Assembly (NCBI GenBank): GCA_018660965.1
Contig: JABJJH010000091.1
Coordinates: forward strand, 1-15,952
Reading direction: 5' to 3'
DNA: 15,952 bases
Source of the DNA: Rhodospirillaceae bacterium
GTDB taxonomy: Bacteria > Pseudomonadota > Alphaproteobacteria > UBA8366 > GCA-2717185
The translations under genes were made by a program, and so were the position numbers. The notes below the pieces were generated by a model, which ran no database searches, had not been told where the DNA came from, and was given only the letters and a program-made list of their open reading frames with translations. Numbering within the stretch: the stretch's first letter is position 1; the number at the start of each line of letters is the position of its first letter. Of the stretch, positions 1 to 6,489 are shown one piece after another.

Positions 1-270
1 AACCCCGGATTTGGCCGCGCCTGGGACGCAGCGCCTGGAATTTACGGCGCCGACGCGCCCGAGGATTACGAGATATCCGAGTTTCGGCAAGGAGTGTGCG
101 TTGCCGCGATGCTGGCGCATCGCAAGACGTATGCGACGATGTCCGACAGCCTTGTCAGGCCGCCCGCCGGGTCGCCCATGCGGTCCGTCGGAGGGCGATC
201 TCAGTGGCTTCGAATAGCCGTGACACGCTCTAACAACCAGATTCGGCGTTTGGCGCCTACCCGCGAATGA
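1..270 (+). CDS. 3' end of an unidentified gene (5' end outside window)
   Basis: The first plus frame is open from base 1 to a TGA at 268-270, giving an 89-residue C-terminal fragment. Third positions are G/C-rich over roughly the first 150 bases, as expected for coding DNA here. The fragment begins NPGFGRAWDAAPGIYGADAP and includes a plausible helix around EFRQGVCVAAMLAHRKTYA. That vaguely resembles the C-terminal helix of Gfo/Idh/MocA oxidoreductases, but I cannot assign a family. The last 30 residues are Arg-rich and less convincing, so a frameshift near the end or a different true stop is possible. The end overlaps the convergent DinB gene by 14 bp. Confidence 0.4.
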   Translation, partial: NPGFGRAWDAAPGIYGADAPEDYEISEFRQGVCVAAMLAHRKTYATMSDSLVRPPAGSPMRSVGGRSQWLRIAVTRSNNQIRRLAPTRE

Positions 271-742
271 AATACAACAAGTCCAACGGCGGCGGCTCCA
301 CCGGCGTTTGGCTTAGCATGTCATGCGCCTGCCCGCGATGGTGGGTTTGATGATTAAAGAAGTGTTGCAGTATCACGCTCCGGTCCATGGAATGCGGATC
401 GCCGGACGTCGTCTTGAACGCGACCTCGCCCGCCATATCCTCCTCTGTTCTATCCGCCATATAGGCGATGATTTCGGCATCCATTTTTTCGCGCGCAGCC
501 CGCAAGGAAGACATATCGGCGTACAATTCCTCATTCAACGGAATCGACGGTGAGGTTCCATGAAGCCGCGACGTCCAGATCGTATCGCCCACGACGATAT
601 GATTTAGCGTCCGGTGGACCGAACCGAAAAACGTCGGTCGATCCTTGAAATATTCGTCATTCGATAATTGCGCGCAAGCATCGTACAGACGACCGTTCGC
701 CCATTTGTTATAATCCGCAAAGCGTCTGAAATGGGCCAGCAT
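257..742 (-). CDS. DinB family protein (metal-binding four-helix fold)
   Basis: This 161-residue protein has the DinB/YfiT-like layout, a four-helix bundle that binds a divalent metal through three histidines. The likely ligands are His48 (in LNHIVVGD), His131 and His135 (in FFNHQTHHRGQ). The N-terminus, MLAHFRRFADYNKWAN, is typical of the family. A longer reading starting at 787 is possible. I chose the ATG at 740-742 because GAAGGA lies 8 nt upstream and the family motif begins there. DinB proteins include thiol-dependent transferases and hydrolases, but most are uncharacterised; damage inducibility cannot be inferred from the name. The gene is transcribed away from the LysR gene across an AT-rich gap, and its 3' end overlaps the upstream plus-strand frame by 14 bp. 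The exact reaction is unknown. Confidence 0.87.
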   Translation of the reverse strand: MLAHFRRFADYNKWANGRLYDACAQLSNDEYFKDRPTFFGSVHRTLNHIVVGDTIWTSRLHGTSPSIPLNEELYADMSSLRAAREKMDAEIIAYMADRTEEDMAGEVAFKTTSGDPHSMDRSVILQHFFNHQTHHRGQAHDMLSQTPVEPPPLDLLYFIRG

Positions 743-787
743 AGGTGAATTCCTTCTTCGGAGGATGGATGAACCGGTCCAAATCAT

Positions 788-945
788 AATACGAGTATGG
801 ACCGTGACGGTAGCGATGATACTTCATTAGTTGTTGAGAATAATTCATATACTGCTACATTAGATATTCTATGTATGAAGTTAATTTAATTATCATTATT
901 TTTATACATGGATGAATTAATTTCTACTATATAAGGATCTCAGCC
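788..945. promoter_or_regulatory. AT-rich divergent promoter region between dinB-like and lysR genes
   Basis: This non-coding stretch is strikingly AT-rich: about 18% G+C over 841-900 by hand count, in otherwise G+C-rich DNA. It contains a dyad, TACAT-N10-ATGTA at 856-875, in which 7 of 10 positions per half match symmetrically. A second, wider inverted repeat pairs TTCATA (844-849) with TATGAA (874-879). Dyads of this size are typical of LysR-type operators, so autoregulation by the adjacent LysR protein is plausible. No confident -35/-10 pair could be assigned. An AAGGA ribosome site lies at 933-937. Confidence 0.4.
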
Positions 946-963
946 GTTAACAGATTACCCCCT

Positions 964-1830
964 TTGAATGGTCTTCGGGCGTTCGAATCGGCCGCGCGCC
1001 ACTTGAACCTCCGCGCCGCGGCGGAAGAATTGAACGTCACCCCATCGGCCATCAGTCACCAGATTCGCGGCATTGAAGCGGCGCTGGGCGTTAGTCTGTT
1101 CCGGCGCGCGAATAAACGATTGGCACTTACCGACGACGGTCGGTCCCTGCTGCCTGGCCTGTCGGAAGGCTTTGGCCGCATCGCCAGCGCCGTCGGCAAT
1201 CTTCGCGACAATCAAGATCAGGGCGTACTGACGGTCAGCATGGTGTCGACCTTCGCCATGCGTTGGTTCATGCCGCGCCTGTCGAGGTTTCAGCAAAAAC
1301 ACCCGGAGATCGAAATCCGCATATCGACGACCATGCGGCCCGTCGATTTCGAACGGGAAGACATCGACGCCGCCATCCGCAACGGCGCGGGCGATTGGCC
1401 GGGCATGCGGTGCGACCGCCTCTTCAATGTCGAAACCGTACCGGTTTGCAGTCCCGACCTACCGGGTACCGGCCCGCCTCTTCAACGTCCGGAGGATTTG
1501 CACGGCCATATCTTGTTGCATTCCGCCGCGCGGCCTGGCGAGTGGGCGCAATGGTTCGAACATTGCGGCATTCCTTCTGACAAAGCGGCGCGAAAATTGA
1601 CCTTCGAATCCACGAATTTCAGCCTCGCCGCCGCGATCAAGGGGCTGGGCGTCGCCATCGCCGACCGGCATATCGTGGAGGAAGACGTTGAATCCGGACG
1701 TTTGGTTATCCCCTTCGAACATCCGATGCAGCTTCCGGAAGCCTATTTTCTCGTCTGTCCGGAACGGCAGGCGCTAAAACCCAAAATGGCGCATTTTCGC
1801 GAATGGCTGTTGAGCGAAACGCCCGAATAG
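964..1830 (+). CDS. LysR-family transcriptional regulator, GcvA-like
   Basis: The N-terminal winged helix-turn-helix covers about residues 3-60 (FESAARHLNLRAAAEELNVT, then PSAISHQIRGIEAALGVSLF). It is followed by a LysR effector-binding domain with GcvA-type features: MRWFMPRLSRF, AIRNGAGDWPG, ending near the C-terminus in YFLVCPERQA. Such proteins bind dyads next to divergent promoters and respond to a small metabolite. The TTG at 964 is the only conventional start in the region, yet it has no ribosome site and would cut off the family's conserved RLPPLN. In the same frame, NRLPPLNGLRAFE follows a GTT at 946-948 placed 8 nt after AAGGA, so translation probably begins at or near 946 (see findings). 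The gene ends 6 bp short of the convergent hydroxyacid dehydrogenase gene. It could control the nearby Rieske dioxygenase pair, but the target is unproven. Confidence 0.9.
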   Translation: MNGLRAFESAARHLNLRAAAEELNVTPSAISHQIRGIEAALGVSLFRRANKRLALTDDGRSLLPGLSEGFGRIASAVGNLRDNQDQGVLTVSMVSTFAMRWFMPRLSRFQQKHPEIEIRISTTMRPVDFEREDIDAAIRNGAGDWPGMRCDRLFNVETVPVCSPDLPGTGPPLQRPEDLHGHILLHSAARPGEWAQWFEHCGIPSDKAARKLTFESTNFSLAAAIKGLGVAIADRHIVEEDVESGRLVIPFEHPMQLPEAYFLVCPERQALKPKMAHFREWLLSETPE

Positions 1831-1836
1831 ACGCCG

Positions 1837-2835
1837 TTATCCCGTCCCTTCGAAACAGATATTTTCCAGCGACTCGCCCCGCGCCAAGTGATCGACATTA
1901 CGCGCAACGAAGTCAAACCGCCGGTCCCGCATCGCATCGGTGGTGGCGCTGTTGTGCGGCGTCATGATGATATTGTCGAGATCCTGGAATGGAAATTTCG
2001 ACGGCGGGTTGTCCAGATTTTCAAGCGTTGGATACCCATACCATACATCGATGATAGCGCCGCCAATGCGCCGCTCGGACAACGCCTGGTATAGCGATTC
2101 CTCGTGGATCACCATGCCCCGTCCAACGTTGATGATGACGCCGTCCGGCTTCATCTCGCCAAGCCGTTCCGCGTCAAACAAACCACGCGTTTCGCGCGCC
2201 AGCGGCAAGGTCACCACGACGAAGTCGCTTTCACCCAGAAGTCGATCCAGTTCATCCATGGTCCCGAACCAATCCAACGGCGCGGGCGTGTCTCGATCCG
2301 TGCGCGACACTGCGCACACCCGCATGCCGAACGCCTTGGCGCGCGTAGCGACCTCCCACCCGATATGGCCATACCCGACAATACCGACCGTCTTCCCATA
2401 CAGTTCGCCATGACTGCGACCGGTGCCCGGCATTTTGCGGTCCCACCCTTTCTCCCGAAAATGGCGGTCCGACGCGCGCATGCCGATTTCCCATTCCAGC
2501 AACCCCGCGATCACATACTCCGCCATCGTGATTTCATGTTCGTAGGTGTTGCAAACCATACAGCCCTTCGTCACATCACCGGGTTTGATCCATTCGACGC
2601 CGGTGAACGGCACCTGATACAGTTTCAGGTTGGGCGCCAGGGGCCAATCCCCCCGAATGCGGCCGCCGACAATAGCGTCGGCCTCGACCAGTTTTTCAGC
2701 GAACAAGGCGAAATCCTCGCCGTCGGACCACTTCAAAATACGCCAATCGGTCGTCATCCGCTCCCGGATGTCCGGTTCCTGCCGCGCGCCCATGTCGCCG
2801 GCAAACAGTACCGTGGGTGTCGATGATAGACTCAT
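1837..2835 (-). CDS. D-isomer-specific 2-hydroxyacid dehydrogenase
   Basis: This 332-residue NAD(P)-dependent enzyme would interconvert a D-2-hydroxyacid and its 2-oxoacid. The nucleotide-binding fingerprint is GYGHIG at about 154-159. The substrate-binding arginine is Arg239 (NVGRG) and the catalytic histidine is His294 (MTPHNSA). The acidic partner is unusual: where most members read DVFxxEP, this one reads DVWYGYP (263-269), so Tyr268 occupies the usual Glu position. The ATG at 2833-2835 is chosen because GGAGG lies 4 nt upstream; the open frame extends further but without a ribosome site. The gene diverges from the Rieske dioxygenase genes across 128 bp, which suggests one catabolic locus. 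Substrate is unknown; phosphoglycerate or glyoxylate/hydroxypyruvate activity is not supported by anything specific. Confidence 0.9.
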   Translation of the reverse strand: MSLSSTPTVLFAGDMGARQEPDIRERMTTDWRILKWSDGEDFALFAEKLVEADAIVGGRIRGDWPLAPNLKLYQVPFTGVEWIKPGDVTKGCMVCNTYEHEITMAEYVIAGLLEWEIGMRASDRHFREKGWDRKMPGTGRSHGELYGKTVGIVGYGHIGWEVATRAKAFGMRVCAVSRTDRDTPAPLDWFGTMDELDRLLGESDFVVVTLPLARETRGLFDAERLGEMKPDGVIINVGRGMVIHEESLYQALSERRIGGAIIDVWYGYPTLENLDNPPSKFPFQDLDNIIMTPHNSATTDAMRDRRFDFVARNVDHLARGESLENICFEGTG

Positions 2836-2899
2836 GCTTCCTCCAATGCGTTTGGACCGCAGCATAAAGTCCCACGCCAAGGCGCGGCAACCACTATCG

Positions 2900-2928
2900 T
2901 TGACACGGCTCCGTCCGCTGGCGATCAT
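2900..2928 (+). promoter_or_regulatory. Candidate sigma-70 promoter for the Rieske dioxygenase genes
   Basis: A perfect -35 hexamer TTGACA (2900-2905) is followed after 17 bp by GATCAT (2923-2928), which matches four of six bases of the -10 consensus. A transcript starting near 2935 would have a leader of about 30 nt before the GTG at 2964. This is seen in sequence only. Confidence 0.4.
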
Positions 2929-2963
2929 TCATCCATCGGGACAGTCCGTGATGGAGACGCGAC

Positions 2964-4199
2964 GTGATAACGAATGACACCGCCTTTCGGTGGCCTGATG
3001 AAGGTCTGACGCGTGTGCCGTACAGCGTGTATCAGGACGCCGATATTTACGCCGCCGAACAGGCGCGGATTTATCGCGGCCCCGTCTGGAATTTCCTGTG
3101 CCTCGCCTACGAACTGCCCAATGTCGGTGATTACCGCGTCACGCAGGTGGGCGAAACGCCCGTTGTCGTCACCCGGGACCATGAGGGCGGCCTGAACGCT
3201 TTCGTCAATCGATGTGCGCATCGCGGGGCATTGTTGTGCCTGGATCAATGCGGCAACGCCGACGCGATCACCTGCGTTTATCACGCTTGGCGCTACACCC
3301 TGAAAGGGGAACTGGCGAGCGTCGCCTTTCACCGGGGCGTCAACCGCAAGGGCGGCATGCCCGATGGTTTCGACAAGTCGAACCATAATCTGGAAACGTT
3401 GCGCGTGACCGAATTTTGCGGGCTGGTGTTCGGCACGTTCGACCCCGCGACACCCGATATCGAGGAATACCTTGGCCCCGAAATCGCCACAAGAATAAAG
3501 CGGGTGCTGGGCCGTCCCCTCACCTTACTGGGCGAAAATACGCAGACGCTCGACAACAACTGGAAGCTCTATTTCGAAAACGTGAAGGATTCCTACCACG
3601 CGAGCCTGCTGCACCTCTTCTTCACAACCTTCCGTATCAACCGGTTGGGCCAAAAGGGCGGCGTTATTGTCGATGACAGCGGCGGCCATCACGTCAGCTA
3701 TTCCATCATGGACAAGGCGTTGGACAATTCGAGCTACACCGACCAGAACATCCGTTCCGCCGATGACGGCGTTCAACTGAGCGATCCGTCGATGCTCGAC
3801 GCCGTGGACGAATTCGGCGATGGCGTAACCCTACAAATCCTGACCGTCTTCCCCGGCCTCGTGGTCCAGCAAATCCAGAACGCCATCGCCGTGCGCCAGG
3901 TCGTTCCCACCGGCGTGACGCGGACATTGCTCAATTGGCGCTATGTCGGTTTTGACGGCGACGACGACGCCATGACCGAACGGCGTCTCAAACAGGCCAA
4001 TCTTGTCGGCCCGGCAGGTTATGTTTCCCTGGAGGACGGCGCGGTCGGCGGTTTCGTCCAGCGCGGCATCGTCGGTGGCGGGGACGCCGAAGGGGTCGTG
4101 GAAATGGGCGGCGATGGCTACGAAAGCCAGGACTTCCGAGCGACGGAAACCTCGGTGCGGGGCATGTGGCGGCGGTATCGCGATCTCATGGGCTTTTAA
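2964..4199 (+). CDS. Rieske aromatic ring-hydroxylating dioxygenase, large (alpha) subunit
   Basis: This 411-residue protein is the catalytic subunit of a Rieske non-haem iron oxygenase, which adds O2 across an aromatic ring using electrons from a ferredoxin/reductase chain. The Rieske 2Fe-2S ligands are Cys84 and His86 (RCAHRGA) and Cys104 and His107 (CVYHAW). The mononuclear iron site is His212 and His217 (DSYHASLLH), with Asp209 as the inter-subunit electron bridge and Asp358 (SLEDG) as the likely third ligand. The C-terminal segment (VGPAGYVSLEDG, GGFVQRGI, ETSVRGMWRRYR) resembles the anthranilate/salicylate-type large subunits such as AndAc. The exact substrate cannot be read. The GTG start at 2964 has GGAG 7 nt upstream. 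The small subunit follows after 4 bp. No ferredoxin or reductase gene is in the window. Confidence 0.95.
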   Translation: MITNDTAFRWPDEGLTRVPYSVYQDADIYAAEQARIYRGPVWNFLCLAYELPNVGDYRVTQVGETPVVVTRDHEGGLNAFVNRCAHRGALLCLDQCGNADAITCVYHAWRYTLKGELASVAFHRGVNRKGGMPDGFDKSNHNLETLRVTEFCGLVFGTFDPATPDIEEYLGPEIATRIKRVLGRPLTLLGENTQTLDNNWKLYFENVKDSYHASLLHLFFTTFRINRLGQKGGVIVDDSGGHHVSYSIMDKALDNSSYTDQNIRSADDGVQLSDPSMLDAVDEFGDGVTLQILTVFPGLVVQQIQNAIAVRQVVPTGVTRTLLNWRYVGFDGDDDAMTERRLKQANLVGPAGYVSLEDGAVGGFVQRGIVGGGDAEGVVEMGGDGYESQDFRATETSVRGMWRRYRDLMGF

Positions 4200-4203
4200 G
4201 GAT

Positions 4204-4689
4204 ATGCAAAGCGCTCAAACGCTCCTCGAACAACGTCTGGCGGCGGACGATCTGCAATCCAGCTACGCCGCGTGCATCGACGAAGACCGCCTGGAGGATT
4301 GGCCCGAATTCTTCATCGACGACTGTCTCTACAGGATCACGCATATTCGAGACTATCAGGCCGGGCGCCCGCTGGGCGTGATTTACGCCACGTCGAAAGC
4401 CATGCTGCGCGACCGCGTCACGTCGCTACGGCTGGCCAATATCTATGAAAAGCAACGCTACAGGCACATCGTCAGTCCCACGCGCATCGTCAACGCCGAC
4501 AACGGCGTCGTGCAAACGACGACCAGTTTTCTGCTGATCCGCATCATGGCGACCGGGGACACGACGATCTTCATGTCCGGCGTGTACCACGACATTCTCG
4601 TTGCACACGGTGATGGTCTGGCCTTCAAGGAAAAAATCGTCGTCGCCGACAGCGCGTCTATCGACACGTTGCTCGCTATTCCCGTGTGA
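4204..4689 (+). CDS. Rieske aromatic ring-hydroxylating dioxygenase, small (beta) subunit
   Basis: This 161-residue protein has the NTF2-like (SnoaL-type) fold expected of dioxygenase beta subunits. Visible markers are the N-terminal helices (YAACIDEDRLEDWPEFF), then DDCLYRI, a central ENIYEKQR-like stretch (LANIYEKQRYRHIVSPTRI), and C-terminal strands ending FKEKIVVADSASIDTLLAIPV. Beta subunits shape the alpha3-beta3 hexamer and can influence substrate choice. The ATG lies only 4 bases after the alpha stop. AAGGA (4198-4202) overlaps that stop codon, closer to the ATG than is ideal, so translation is probably coupled to the large subunit. The 3' end overlaps the convergent asnB-like gene by 14 bp with no terminator hairpin visible. 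Confidence 0.92.
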   Translation: MQSAQTLLEQRLAADDLQSSYAACIDEDRLEDWPEFFIDDCLYRITHIRDYQAGRPLGVIYATSKAMLRDRVTSLRLANIYEKQRYRHIVSPTRIVNADNGVVQTTTSFLLIRIMATGDTTIFMSGVYHDILVAHGDGLAFKEKIVVADSASIDTLLAIPV

Positions 4690-6469
4690 TCGTCGCCGCC
4701 ATCAAGCGTACCGCGATGCTACGCCAGGCGCCGGGGTCCGCACGCCGCCGCCATAGCGCCTCAACAACGGGTTCCGGCAATCCAGCAGGAATCTCGGGAC
4801 GGGCCGCAGCATCGACAATGAATTCCTCAGGAAACGAAAACCCGGACTTGGGGCGGTCATACAACTCGGCGGGCAAGTAACGGCTCAACAAGCGGCGTAA
4901 CAAGTTTTTCTGCCCAAACGCCAAAAGCGCGCGCGGGTCGAATTCCGCAACCGTCTCGATCACCTTTCGGTTGAGGAATGGCGTCCGCAGTTCTAACCCA
5001 TGGCGCATGCTGGCGTGGTCAAACGCCGGTAATTGCATGTTCGGCATCACCTGTTGCAGGTCGAACAGGGGAACCGCGTATTCCAACGGCGTCCCGCCAT
5101 CGCCGAAGGTCGCCGTCCAGGCGTCAAATCCGGGTAGGGTCTTCAGCCACCCCAGGGCCGGAAAGTTTTTGTTCGCCAGGTAAAGCTCGCGCGACGGCGG
5201 CGCCATGCGGGCGCCAAACCGGGCCGCCCGCCCCCCGACAGCCTTGGCCACCCCCCCGAGGAGCCCGCGCGCGCCATCCGGCAAACCGAACACATGGCGC
5301 CATCGCCAATAAGTCTGGTTCTTGCCGTATCCCCAGGTGACCTCGTCCCCGCCGAGGCCGGTCAACCCGACCTTGTAGGTTTGCGCGGCGGCGGCGCACA
5401 ACTGATCGACCGGCAGAACCCCCGTATTGCCCGACGGCTGCCCCATCAGATCAACAACCCGCTCGATCCCAGCAGCCTGCCGATCCACACGGTTGTCGAG
5501 CACCTCATGGGGCAAGCCAAGATGCGCCGCAATCGCGGTGGCGGCGTCGCATTCATCGACGATATCGCCAATAGGAAACGCGACCGTCAAACAATTCAAC
5601 GTCCGGCCAAGCCCTTGCCGGCACAGCGCCGCGACAAGAGCTGAATCGATTCCGGCCGACAGGAACAACGCGATGGGCACATCCGCGATCAACCGTCCTT
5701 CCAGACTTTCCAGCAAAGCGTCACGCAGCGCATCGACGCCGGCTTCCGGAATCGGTCGAACCGGGCCCGTCGGCGGCGAGGCGTCCAAATCCCGCCACGG
5801 CGGCGACCAATAACGCGTCGTTGGACGCACCGCGCCGCCCTCCACTTTCATCACGCTCGCGGGTTCCAGTCTGCGGATATCCCGATAGGCCGTCTTCGGC
5901 GCGGGAATATAGCCAAGGCTCAAATACGTCGCCCACGCCTCATCGTCGAAATGCGGCTTCAGACCCAACAACTTCGCGAGCGGCGCGATTTCCGAAGAAA
6001 AATAAACCCCGTCCGAGGTGGCGGCGTAATACAACGGCTTCTCGCCGAACGGGTCCACCGCCAGGGTCGCGCGCCGCCCGTCCCACAACGCGAGCGCGAA
6101 CATGCCGTCGAACCGGTCGAACGCCCCCTCGCCCCATTGCGTCAGCGCGCGCAACAAGACTTCCGTATCGCTTTGCGAAGAACAGCGAACGCCTTCCTGC
6201 GCCAATGCGGTCCGCAACGCGCGGTAATTGTAGAGTTCGCCGTTATAGGTCAGCACCGAATTGTCGCGGTGCATCGGCTGACTGCCGCCGTCGCCCAAAT
6301 CGATTATGGATAATCGCCGATGTCCAAAAAAGACGCCCTTGTCAGCGTCCATCCATTCACCGTCCCCGTCGGGACCACGATGCGCCAACGCGGCGGTCCC
6401 CGCGCGGCCCAGCGCGATATCCGCCGCCGTCAAGGGACGGTTAAACAATAATCCGAAGATGCCGCACAT
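4676..6469 (-). CDS. asnB: Asparagine synthase (glutamine-hydrolysing) family amidotransferase
   Basis: This 597-residue protein has the AsnB layout. The N-terminal class II glutaminase domain carries Cys2 as nucleophile (MCGIFGLLF), LAHRGPDGDGEW, SIIDLGDGGSQPM and YNGELYNYR. The C-terminal synthetase domain carries a PP-loop, LSAGIDSA (270-277), and TGLGGDEVTWGY (370-381). The canonical SGGxDS reads SAGIDS here, a variant I associate with AsnB paralogues in surface-polysaccharide and natural-product clusters. It would use ATP to activate a carboxylate and transfer ammonia from glutamine, making asparagine or amidating another substrate. It follows the methyltransferase gene by 20 bp on the same strand, so the two are probably one operon. 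AGGGCGGG just upstream of the ATG is the likely ribosome site. The gene symbol describes the family only; a dedicated housekeeping role is uncertain. Confidence 0.88.
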   Translation of the reverse strand: MCGIFGLLFNRPLTAADIALGRAGTAALAHRGPDGDGEWMDADKGVFFGHRRLSIIDLGDGGSQPMHRDNSVLTYNGELYNYRALRTALAQEGVRCSSQSDTEVLLRALTQWGEGAFDRFDGMFALALWDGRRATLAVDPFGEKPLYYAATSDGVYFSSEIAPLAKLLGLKPHFDDEAWATYLSLGYIPAPKTAYRDIRRLEPASVMKVEGGAVRPTTRYWSPPWRDLDASPPTGPVRPIPEAGVDALRDALLESLEGRLIADVPIALFLSAGIDSALVAALCRQGLGRTLNCLTVAFPIGDIVDECDAATAIAAHLGLPHEVLDNRVDRQAAGIERVVDLMGQPSGNTGVLPVDQLCAAAAQTYKVGLTGLGGDEVTWGYGKNQTYWRWRHVFGLPDGARGLLGGVAKAVGGRAARFGARMAPPSRELYLANKNFPALGWLKTLPGFDAWTATFGDGGTPLEYAVPLFDLQQVMPNMQLPAFDHASMRHGLELRTPFLNRKVIETVAEFDPRALLAFGQKNLLRRLLSRYLPAELYDRPKSGFSFPEEFIVDAAARPEIPAGLPEPVVEALWRRRADPGAWRSIAVRLMAATITRE

Positions 6470-6489
6470 TTGCCCGCCCTATTTGGGCC

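Noticed and set aside
257..742. Calling the DinB protein an SOS-controlled damage gene
   Set aside because: I found no LexA-type box in the upstream region, and most DinB-fold proteins are not part of the SOS response.
955..1302. Minus-strand open frame of 115 codons
   Set aside because: Lies antisense to the LysR gene, has Arg/Gln-rich low-information composition and no family motif; a shadow of high G+C.
2104..2826. Plus-strand 240-codon open frame
   Set aside because: Antisense to the hydroxyacid dehydrogenase, which has a full set of motifs. The shadow is rich in Arg, His and Pro with no recognisable domain.
2964..4689. Assigning andAc/andAd or antA/antB names to the dioxygenase subunits
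   Set aside because: C-terminal similarity to the anthranilate/salicylate group is visible, but substrate range varies within it and the partner genes are missing.
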